Below, one piece after another: positions 11,525 through 20,584 of a DNA stretch of 64,000 nucleotides. The stretch is from Cryptomeria japonica. Its lineage: Eukaryota > Streptophyta > Pinopsida > Cupressales > Cupressaceae. Numbering within the stretch: the first letter of the stretch is position 1; each line of letters begins with the position of its first letter. Location: assembly GCF_030272615.1 (NCBI RefSeq), contig NC_081412.1, positions 540,968,335 through 541,032,334 on the forward strand, written 5' to 3'. The notes below the pieces were generated by a model. It was not told the origin of the DNA and did not search any database. It saw nothing but the letters and a program-made list of their open reading frames with translations. The position numbers and the translations under genes are program-made.

Positions 11525-13333
11525 AGAAACAAAAAGAAAGAGCACTAAGAAAAGAGAGGAAAAATTATAGAAGACACCCCCAAAATTACTCAATCAAGAA
11601 CCCCCCCCCAAAAAAAAAAAATAAAATAAAATAGAAAATAATGATTTGGCACTTTATACTTAGCACATGTACAATGAGACACTTGCAAAGAAGGGAAAAG
11701 TGGACTTCTGATTTCAACCTTACAACTGCCTCAAATAGGCTAAAAGAGACCCCAACAAATACTGCAAGTGATCGAAATTGAGATCCAAGCAAAATACAAG
11801 TAGCAAATAGGCCAAAATTAACCAAATACTGAAAGTACGATTTCAACTCAAAATCACTGCAAACTAATGGTAGATTATGAAAGTAGACAAAATATCATGC
11901 ACTTTAAAAAAAAAATGACACCTGAAAAGGAGGTTGTATGACTCCGAACGAAGCCTTTGAAGTTACAAAATTGAGGATTGGACAGGTATAGTCATGAAAA
12001 GTTGCAAATTGTGAAAAAATTGTCCATCAAATCATAAAATTCCACCACCACTATGAAGAGCACGAAAAACTAGCCCAAATCAAAGAAAATTGCACCAAAA
12101 AAGGAGCTAAAATGAGCAAGTTACGGGCCTCCAAAGTTGGCCTGCAAAACCAAAAAGCTCAATGGGAAGGGGCTGAAATTTTTTCAAAATGAGTTGATGC
12201 AGTGTTGATGTCAGCAAAATACTAGGTTAAATTTGATGGCCTTCTGGCCGTCACCAAATTGTTGCTCCCACTGTCCCGTGTATGGATGATGATGTCATCT
12301 ATACAGATGCTGACATCATCGAATGACTGTGCTGGCTGACTGGGCATACAAACAATGATGTGGCAAGCCATGTGGCTGCTAATAGAGTGCTGACTTGGTT
12401 GGTGACTATTCATCCGCATTGCAGTACAAAAATCTATGTGGCTCTCTGACTCGACTTACTGATAGGGTGTACGACTGTATCGTGTGGACTAATTAAATGG
12501 TGCCATGTGGGCGTTGCATGAACTGAATGAAAATTTGCCACGTGTCTGCTAGGTAGTGACTGGTCCATCCCATGTGGCGCGATGAGGTGTCAAAGCGTCC
12601 TATGAAGTGTCGCGTGCTGTAGTAGCCTAGGCTAATGACAAGTCGATGCGTGGAAAGATTGCTTGTGGTAAGGAGAAGATCATCAGTGGTGCCGTTGGAG
12701 AGGAGGTTGCGATGTGTACGCTAGAGGAGGAGCCGAGTAGTAAATCCAAGAAACCAACATGGGCAGCGGAGAGGTTGGCATAGTCTGGTAGAGTGGTGGA
12801 GCCAGCAACAGAGGCTACCGAAAATCAGAGCAGCTGGGAGCTGGTGGGGACCCGAAAGTACAAGCTGGAAAAGGTAAGCAGTGATGTCGGAAAGAGAGGG
12901 TGACGGGGCGCCCAAAAAAAATATTCCCTGCAAAATTTAAATCTGTGGTACGATAGGGGTTGGGTTAGGGGGGTGGGTGAGGTATCCCCCCTCGTAAAAT
13001 ATTTTTTTTTTTGTTTTTTTTGAATAAATAAAATTTTTTACATATTAAAAATTGTGAAAATTAAAAAAAAGAATTAATTACAATTTTCCCAGAAAAAGTT
13101 TAAAATTGTTTTTTTTCAAAAAACTCGAGATAGTCAAATTTTTCCTCCAAGCCCCAAAATCAAATTTATCCAAAAATGGCCGAATTTATACTCAAAATTC
13201 ATGGAAATGACCTCCCGAACTCAATGGTGAGGTCAAAATCGCCATAGGATGCCCCCAAAATGTGTAGTGCCCTAGATCCAAAAATGCAAAGCTCCGAAAG
13301 CTCTCCAAAAAGACTATTCAATGAAGCCCCAAC
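11525..13333 (-). other. Long leader of copia D
   Basis: About 1.8 kb lies between the primer site and gag with no coding signal in either direction. It contains homopolymer runs (11604-11622 C and A; 13001-13020 T). Several short frames (12222-12419, 12721-12933, 13199-13396) lack motifs. Confidence 0.6.
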
Positions 13334-13346
13334 GGCTCTAATACCA
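13334..13346 (-). promoter_or_regulatory. Primer-binding site of copia D
   Basis: The minus strand reads TGGTATTAGAGCC directly next to the LTR end. This is the usual plant copia site complementary to the 3' end of initiator Met tRNA (TGGTATCAGAGC), with one C-to-T change. Confidence 0.9.
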
Positions 13347-13793
13347 TGTAAAAATTTATTGAAAATAGCTAAGATCGAGAGAACATTGAATAACACAAAA
13401 GAGAGACAAAATATTTGATAAGAATAAACTGTATTCTAATCAATAGCAAAATGAGATCAACTGGATCATTACATACAATGAAAGATGGGTCTGCTTATAA
13501 AGGCACTTAGACAATATGGATATGTAACCACACAATCATGACATGTGGTTAAATGAGAATCAAGGGTAGGTAGGAGAAATAATAAAATATTCCACATGAG
13601 GTGGATCACCCATCGAAGGTGGAATGTAACAACAAGGTAAGACCACAAAAAGTGGAATTTCTCCTACATACATCATCCCTATGTGCACACTTCCCCAAGT
13701 GTCTCATATGCAAACTACTATGAGATGCATTGTCCTAAGTCAACTTAAGTAAGGTGTAATTATATCCAACATGAATAAATAATTCCACCAACA
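13347..13793 (-). repeat. 5' LTR of copia D
   Basis: It pairs with 4283-4726. On the minus strand it starts TGTTGGTGGAA and ends TTTTTACA just before the primer site. The TATA-like element is kept near 13492-13502. It differs from the 3' LTR by about 32 substitutions and a 3-base indel. Confidence 0.88.
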
Positions 13794-14080
13794 AATATAC
13801 TACATACAAAACAAATACTAGATCCACTCTATGTCCACCAATATAATGCTTAATATATAAATGATACTATTATGTTTACATGTAATGAAAGTATTATTAA
13901 AAAAAAACTCTCCAAAAAAATAATCAACATGTCCATTGAATTAATGAATTGATTACTAGTGTATTCTTATAATAAATCTAAATGACTACATGGTCCATCA
14001 ACCATGAACCTCCCTTACCACATTAAATGAATTTATAATATAAATACAACCTTTAGAAAAAAAATTTGTTTAAGTTACAA
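13794..14080. repeat. Right part of the dispersed repeat split by copia D
   Basis: It starts with the target duplication aatat and continues actacat..aacaaatactaga, tattcttataat, ccatcaaccatgaacctccc and ccacattaaatgaattta. All of these occur in the same order at 20425-20580. It completes the repeat copy begun at 4095. Confidence 0.75.
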
Positions 14081-14284
14081 AAATATAAAATATTTTAATA
14101 TAAAACTTATACAACATATTTGCAAGTAAAAGTCGCTCACTCTTGTTCTTGTATTTAATACATGTCCAGTCACATACCATTTATGCACTAAGTCGCAATT
14201 CTTTTAACGTTAAGAAGTGTCGGGAGAAAAGGACAAAGCCCATAATATTTAAAAAAGCATCATGGCAAAAGGGTATTACTAGTG
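14081..14284. other. Short AT-rich spacer
   Basis: No gene or RNA is seen. It separates the dispersed repeat from the glycosyltransferase relic. Confidence 0.5.
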
Positions 14285-14476
14285 AACAAATATCTTCGAC
14301 CTGTAAGATGCCTAGCTCTGTAATTTCATTTGTTAGTGTAAATCAATCATCTTTATTGGTTTGAATAAGGGATTCAAGTTCCTTTTTAGTGTAGACTAGT
14401 GAATTTAAGTTGCTTTGGGAGCAATGGTTAGAGATGGAAATGGTGCCACTCCCCACACAAATGACCTCAATCAGCT
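14285..14476 (+). pseudogene. 5' relic of a second UDP-glycosyltransferase gene
   Basis: This segment aligns with the upstream region and first codons of the intact gene at 16941. Shared text includes gaacaaatatctt (16823 in the intact copy), aagttc(c/g)ttttt, ttgctttggga, gagatggaaatggtg, gccactcccc(a/g)cac and cctcaatcagct. The ATG is at 14424. About 24 bases of early coding sequence are missing between two ggtg repeats, and the homology ends at about 14476, so nearly the whole enzyme is gone. It shows that the promoter-proximal region was duplicated together with the gene start. Confidence 0.8.
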
Positions 14477-14537
14477 TTTATTTTTATGCACTTTCTTTAT
14501 TATAATCTATTGAATGTTTGGTATAATTAGGTCTTAT

Positions 14538-14772
14538 ATAAGATCAACCCTTCTTTGGTTCTAATGTCTCTTATTTCCAACACTCTCCTTGAGACATTTT
14601 ATAAAACATTTGGAGCTCTTAGCTTCCCCTAGGTCTAATATCATATTAAGATTTCCATGGAGTAGCTAGGACTCAAACCTAGGACCTTCTATTTGTTTTT
14701 GGTGTGCTCTATCACTAAGCTTGTGGCCTCTATAAGACTAGTCCATCTTTGGTTCAGATATGACTTATTTAC
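14538..14772 (-). mobile_element. tRNA-derived SINE-like sequence
   Basis: On the minus strand, near 14725-14650, are AGCTTAGTGATAGAGCAC, resembling a Pol III A box, and GGTTTGAGTCC, resembling a B box, about 40 bp apart as in tRNA-derived SINEs. The unit lies between two direct repeats of roughly 40 bp: ataagatcaacccttctttg from 14540 and the similar text from 14733, both ending cttattt. These are longer than normal SINE target duplications. It could instead be a decayed tRNA gene inside another small repeat. Confidence 0.55.
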
Positions 14773-16556
14773 AATGTATTATTTCTCAAATAATAATAAT
14801 AGAATGCAAAGGTGTTATTAACTAAATATATATTTGTCATTTTATTAATCAAGCATTATAAATTTGGATAGTTTTATATAATTTTTACATGTAAGATTTA
14901 ATAATATGATTATAACTATTTGTGCTTCTTAAAGTTTTGACAAAAAAATCAATATTGTTATTAATTTTAAAAAAAGATATGGATGTGATAATTTAAAAAA
15001 TTATATGAAATAAATGATTGTGAATGTATTATAATTTATTAATATTGATTCTTATACTTTAAAAATATTGACTAGGTCAAATTGCTATAAAAACATTAAT
15101 ATGAAGTCCTCCCTCAAACATAAATGTGTTTTCTCATTCCATTGTCTAAATTTCCCTTGGGCTCACTACTCAAATTTTCTTTAGACAATATTATTTCCAT
15201 ATTATATCATTTTTTATTGCATGCAGGCTTGCTCTCAATACACTTCATCAACATTAAGTATGCCCTTCATCTTAAATCTCTATATAAATTATAATAATAT
15301 ATTTTATATATTTACATTGAGTATATAATTATTTATTCGCATTCTAAACCTCAGGGAAGAGAATCCAATTGACCTTCGCGAACAACTTGATGTATTGTCT
15401 CGCTTCATCCCTTAAATGAAAAATAATTTTAAATTAATATAATTTTTATTAAAAAATTATAACCTAAATTATTTTTCTTTATAGAATAATTTATTATATT
15501 TTTTTATAGTTATTATATATCTCTAATGTCATATATATATTATTATAAAAATATAACAATTCAAATTATACAATTTACCTTTTCTTTATAAATATACCCT
15601 TCTTTCAAATGGATTGATAAATGTGAGATTTATATATTACCCTTCTTTCAAATGGATTGATAAATGTGAGATTTATATATTTGATGTGAAGGGTTAAGAT
15701 TGGTTCAAAATGAATTATTGGAATTGAATGAGAAGAATTTTAAATTTGAGATTGAGAGAAGATGACTTAAATGCTATTAGTTGGTGTATGTAAGGTTGAG
15801 ATTATTGAATAAAGTAAAAGTGAGATTGAAAGTTGTTTAGATTTGGATAGATGTTAATTGAAAATGGGTGTCTAGGATTTAAGATTGATTCTATTTGTTA
15901 TGTTATGATTTGTATTTGTTTTAATTTTTAGTTGTGAATGGAACATGATTGTCTCATTAGAGGACCATTCTAATAGTATTTGTGGCTTTACTTTAATTTA
16001 TTGAATAAATATATTATTTAATGATTTAATGGAAATAGATGCAAGAAACTACATTAATTAAGTAAATACAATTTATATAATTGATTTGATGATTGATAGA
16101 ATATATTACTTGTTGAATTTAATTAATTAAATAAATATAATTTATCTAAAAGATTAGTTCACATGCGATGCAAGTGTGGCCACCAAAAGATTAATATAAT
16201 GATGAAAGCAAATATCAAGATACGTTATGAACATATGATTAATTTTAAATATAATATAACAATGATTAAAATACTTATATAAAACACATAAATTATAATA
16301 AAATCAATTTTATTTTATTTATTATAAATATGAGTTTTATATGAGTATATTATTAATTCTATTATTTTAAAAATGATAATGCATCATTTTAACATTAAGA
16401 ACCCAATCTTGTATATAATTTGTAAAAATAAAATAATGACTTTGTAAGTGATAACATCAATTATTTTTAAGAAAGAAAGTCTTTATCTATTTAGTCTTCA
16501 AGCTATCATATTAATAATTGATACATTATGGAATGACTTAAATCACACATACTAAG
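14773..16556. other. AT-rich intergenic DNA
   Basis: No coding sequence or RNA gene is supported. It is mostly runs of A and T with one short tandem duplication at 15595-15680. Confidence 0.6.
15595..15680. repeat. Perfect 43-bp tandem duplication
   Basis: Two identical adjacent copies begin tacccttctttcaaatgg and end gagatttatatat (15595-15637 and 15638-15680). Their identity suggests a recent local slippage or duplication. Confidence 0.9.
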
Positions 16557-16735
16557 CTTACATTTTTAGGCTTGAAAGTGTTGAACACTGAGAGTTATAT
16601 GATATTTTCTAGACTTAACATGTTGCTTAATATGTGTGGTCACATTAAGAATACACTTTTAGGCTTAGAAGTGTAAAACACTCAGAATTGATTAACATTA
16701 TCTAGACTTAATATGTTGCTTAATGTATGAAGTTT
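16557..16735. repeat. Tandem repeat upstream of the glycosyltransferase
   Basis: Two diverged copies of about 93 bp share ttttaggctt, aagtgt..aacact, tctagacttaa and atgttgcttaat. They end about 200 bp before the start codon, so they may lie in the promoter region. No function is shown. Confidence 0.7.
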
Positions 16736-16940
16736 AGGACTGACCGTGTCTGCGGTTTAAGGGCGACCATTTGTTAATGAAAGGAAACGCCAAGGTAGAG
16801 AGTTTGAGTTTTATTAGGAAACAAATATCTTGATGGCACTCGTATTTTCTCAATGTACACCATTGGATTTGTCATAATTGAAGATAAGGATACAAGTTCG
16901 TTTTATTGTAAGGCCATGAATTGAGATTGCTTTGGGAACG

Positions 16941-18347
16941 ATGGGTGGAGATGGAAATGGTGGGAGAATGCAAGTTGTGGTGGTGCCACTCCCCGCACAG
17001 GGACACCTCAATCAGCTCCTTCATTTCTCCAGAGTTGTCGCCCAACGAGGAGCAACCGTATCGTTCGTGGCAACCTCCACCCATATTCACCAAGTCCGCA
17101 GCCGTGTTCAGGGATGGGATCTTCACAACTTCGATATTCGTTTCAAGGAATTGCCAATGCCCCATCTCTCAGGTGAAGATATTGATGCTCAGAGCTCTCA
17201 TATGTTTCCACTTCATTTGATTCCTTTCTTTGAAGCTGTGGAGGATCAGCTAGGGTCTCATGTTGATCAGCTGCTGAGCACTATCTGCTCCGAGAACAAT
17301 AACAGAGTGGTTATAGTCCACGACTCGGCTATGGGATGGATCCAGACTGTGGCTACCAAATACTCAATCCCTGCCTATCTCTTTATCCCCGTTGGAGCTT
17401 ATTTTAACCTGTGGTTAAAACGGGTAAGTGATGAGACATGGGGTTTGTCCCCTGTTAACATATCATTGAAGCGTTGCTTTCCCGAAAGATCGATTAAAAA
17501 TATTAGGCGTCAAAGCTCTTTCTTTGAGCATGCCAAGGGATATATCATAAACACATTCACCGCACTGGAATCAGAATTCATTCCCCGGGGAAGAGAGGAA
17601 TTAGTCTTCGGTGGGAAACCTGTGTGGAGTGTGGGTCCTCTTCTTCCGCAGGCCTTCTTCAATGATGAACGGCGGTTGCAATTACAGGCGGACACGGAGT
17701 GCATGAGATGGTTAGATAAACGGGCTCCAGCTTCTGTTCTGTACGTTTCATTCGGCAGTATGTCTTCTCTCTCGGCGACACAGATCGGGGAACTGGCCGA
17801 CGGATTGGAACGCAGCGGTCAGCCTTTCTTGTGGGTGCTCAGGATTGCGGACGGGGCCCATTCCTCGATGGAAGCACAGTTCGACTCGGCTTGCAAGTTT
17901 CTGCAACATGGATTCGAGAGGCGATTAGAGGGACGTGGTTTTATTGCGAGGAATTGGGCGCCTCAGCTTGACATCCTATTTCACGAGTCGACGGGTGGGT
18001 TTTTAACGCACTGCGGGTGGAATTCGACAGTGGAGAGTATCAGCGCCGGTGTGGGCATGCTGACCTGGCCTCTACATTGCGATCAGTTTGCCAATTCGGC
18101 TCTAATCACTCGGGAATTGAAAGCGGGCGTGGAAGTGAAAGAATGGAAAAATGCAGAGGAAAACGAGTTGGTGAGTTCAGAGGAGGTTGAGAAAGCAGTG
18201 AAACGATTGATGAGAAGCGAGGAGGGAATGCAAGTGAGAAAGAGGGCGCAGGAATTGAGAAGCGAAGCTCGAAAGGCCGTAGGCGATGGAGGGTCTTCGT
18301 GGAAGGATATGGATTCTCTTCTCCATCACTTTTCTGAATCTTTGTGA
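16941..18347 (+). CDS. UDP-glycosyltransferase, zeatin O-glucosyltransferase-like
   Basis: This family-1 glycosyltransferase is expected to be cytosolic and to transfer a sugar, probably glucose from UDP-glucose, to a small acceptor. The intact single-exon frame from ATG 16941 encodes 468 residues, a normal length. PAQGHLNQLLHFS holds the catalytic His22 and VIVHDSAMGW the partner Asp128. The 44-residue PSPG sugar-binding box spans residues 339-382 (WAPQLDIL, then HCGWNS, ending HCDQ). Its final Gln and the Trp of HCGWN fit UDP-glucose. N-terminal PAQGHLNQLLHFSR and the VHDS context resemble cytokinin (zeatin) O-glucosyltransferases of the UGT93 type. The true acceptor is unknown and could be another hormone or specialised metabolite. 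A frame extended upstream would start at TTG 16932, so I chose the ATG. Base composition is less AT-rich than its flanks. No signal peptide or membrane segment is seen. Confidence 0.92.
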   Translation: MGGDGNGGRMQVVVVPLPAQGHLNQLLHFSRVVAQRGATVSFVATSTHIHQVRSRVQGWDLHNFDIRFKELPMPHLSGEDIDAQSSHMFPLHLIPFFEAVEDQLGSHVDQLLSTICSENNNRVVIVHDSAMGWIQTVATKYSIPAYLFIPVGAYFNLWLKRVSDETWGLSPVNISLKRCFPERSIKNIRRQSSFFEHAKGYIINTFTALESEFIPRGREELVFGGKPVWSVGPLLPQAFFNDERRLQLQADTECMRWLDKRAPASVLYVSFGSMSSLSATQIGELADGLERSGQPFLWVLRIADGAHSSMEAQFDSACKFLQHGFERRLEGRGFIARNWAPQLDILFHESTGGFLTHCGWNSTVESISAGVGMLTWPLHCDQFANSALITRELKAGVEVKEWKNAEENELVSSEEVEKAVKRLMRSEEGMQVRKRAQELRSEARKAVGDGGSSWKDMDSLLHHFSESL

Positions 18348-19780
18348 GGGTTTAATAATTGGGAAGTAAGGAAAAGGGGTTAATAATTGGGTAAGCTCTA
18401 TTGGTATATTAATTTCAACATTTTGTATGAGGAGTCGTATGAGGAGAATTGTTAGTTCAGTCTTCCATGAAGTTAAAAATAGAAGATGGTAATTTCTCCC
18501 ACTTGTATGGGAAGAACTCTAGTTTATAGGAGCTAAAAATAAGAGCTCTATAAATAGAAGTTGACAATTATAGTTTTCTATGAAGTTACATGAAACCATT
18601 TTTTTTTTTAAGCAGTTTTTTAAATTTGTCCAAGATTTATATATAATGAGGCTATTGTAATGCATTTAGTATCTCCGTTGATCCTTGCTATTGTTATATT
18701 TGCTTTAAAGTAATTTGTGTGTTTTCTTTATCTTCTTCAAGGATTATAGTTGATATACTATTTGTGGTTATACGATTTAGTCTTGTAAGATAGTTATATT
18801 ATTTGTTGTCAACAATTACTTCATATGTAAATTAACAACTAATCAAATGTTGATTAAGAGATGAACAAATGAAAACTTATATATATTCATTAAAACGTGA
18901 AATAAATAATCTTTATTTCTATAAAATATTATAAGTACCTAATAAGTGTGTCATTTATAAAATAAGGTGTTTATTGTCTCAATTATTATTGTTATGTGAA
19001 GAAATAGTATTCTTATGTGTACAACTATTGAGATGGCAATAAATATGCATTGGAGTACTTCACATAAATAATTTATCTGGTCACATATATAAAAAGTGAG
19101 AAAAATAAGTATTTTGTATTTTAGCAAAATATATTATAGCATTACCCTTTTTCCTTTTTTTGATGTGTGAATTTCGTAGGTTGAATAAATGGTGATACAC
19201 GAGTCCTCCAATCTCCCTTGCTAGGAAATTCCCCCTTTCTATTCACCCAAAACTACTTGCCTTGCCTTAATCATTTCATGGGACATACAATTTGGACAGA
19301 ACATGTGTACATCATATTTAATGCGATCCTTAAAAATCCTTAGGACTAAATCATTTATATTTTCTCTATAATATTCTCCACTCTTAAATATAAAGTTCAA
19401 AATTGATGAATATAACTATAATTTGTACCTATTTGCATTAATTCGGTAAGCTAGCTTAAGTATCGTTCCAGAAAGTTGTCATCATAATATGAACTAAGTT
19501 TCTCTTGGAAATAAAACTAAGTGAGAGAAAATCCTTACTTTTTTTTTTCTCTTAACATAGTCAATGATATATAAAATGAATTGTTTTTCCAAGTAAAAGG
19601 TTTTCATTATAATTTTTTGTTGACAAGGAACATGGTGAAGATAAAAAAATTGCTCGTAGAGCCATTTTATTGTGAAGTGCTTAGCCATATAATTATTTAA
19701 GTGATGATCCATCTTTCAATCTATGTCAAACCCAAAATAATCATTTTCCTTAGAAATGTCATCATATTTTCTATTATTAT
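18348..19780. other. Intergenic DNA downstream of the glycosyltransferase
   Basis: AT-rich, with no gene recognised. It must contain the transcript end. A short duplicated phrase, gttaataattggg, lies at 18351-18395. No tRNA or transposon signature is seen. Confidence 0.6.
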
Positions 19781-20580
19781 TAGGTGAATCCACTCCATCA
19801 AATTATATATAAATCACAAGGGACTCAATTCCTCTTTGACAATGCATTGATTTGTTCTCTCATGAGTGTCATCTCCACTTTCAATGATAAAATATCTATG
19901 TTAACTTTGGATTTTTCTTCCCTCAAATGTTCAATATTATTGGGATCAATGACCTCATATTCTATATTATCATTGTGTATAGATTTCCAAATGTGATTTC
20001 ATTATTTTTGCCTCTTGTGATAGGCCCCATTGTGATGGAAAAAAATAATTTGTAATAATTTACATAAAGTAAATTCAAATGATAAAAAATATTACTTAAA
20101 TTTACATGGGGCTAGAATTCACCTTGCATAATTTTTTAATTTTTTTTGCCAATGTGTAACTTTGTGAGAAAAAATGGAGGAAATGTTAATCTCACAAAAA
20201 CTCATTTGACAATTTAAGTTAAGGTAACTATATGCACACTATAGGAGTAGGGCAATAGCATCAAGACATGTATCAACAACATTAACTTAGGTGTTTCATT
20301 AGTCAAAAGTAATATATACTAAAAAAATTGATTAATACACAACTAGCTTGCGACAAACAAATCAATCAAGGAAAGTTGTTGCTAACCTTCATGAGTTCTC
20401 TTAACCAATTGAAGCTTGAATGATATTCTACATAGAAATAACAAATACTAGATGTTCTCTTTAATATATTCTTATAATACATGAAATTTACTATGTGGTC
20501 TATCAACCACGAACCTCCCATACCACATTAAATAAATTTATGATATCAATACGACCCTCCAAGAAAACATTGTTTAAGTT
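19781..20580. repeat. Second copy of the dispersed repeat, with the empty site of copia D
   Basis: It matches 4095-4282 and 13794-14080. At 20414-20437 it reads gaatgatattctacat without any element, where the other copy has gatat, copia D, aatat, actacat. Between about 19930 and 20400 it carries some 470 bp that the other copy lacks. No coding potential is seen. Confidence 0.75.
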
Positions 20581-20584
20581 TTGA

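Larger units (their letters stand above)
4283..13793 (-). mobile_element. Ty1-copia element D: gag and protease only, carrying rDNA
   Basis: This is a complete LTR-to-LTR unit on the minus strand. LTRs of 444 bp (4283-4726) and 447 bp (13347-13793) differ at about 32 aligned positions (roughly 7 percent, mostly transitions). The primer site abuts the 5' LTR and a purine-rich tract abuts the 3' LTR. Flanks are gatat (4278-4282) and aatat (13794-13798), a 4/5 target duplication. In coding order it holds a 1.8-kb leader, gag, a zinc-knuckle remnant, and protease with an unusual acidic tail. Integrase, reverse transcriptase and RNase H are absent. In their place are an rRNA fragment and repeat clusters (4925-9336). 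It would need enzymes from another element to move. Confidence 0.85.

Noticed and set aside
16932-16940. Upstream start of the glycosyltransferase at 16932
   Set aside because: The codon there is TTG. The first ATG in frame is 16941 and gives a normal family N-terminus.
16872-17220. Overlapping frames on both strands at the glycosyltransferase start
   Set aside because: They are shadows of the real gene in other frames, with no motifs.
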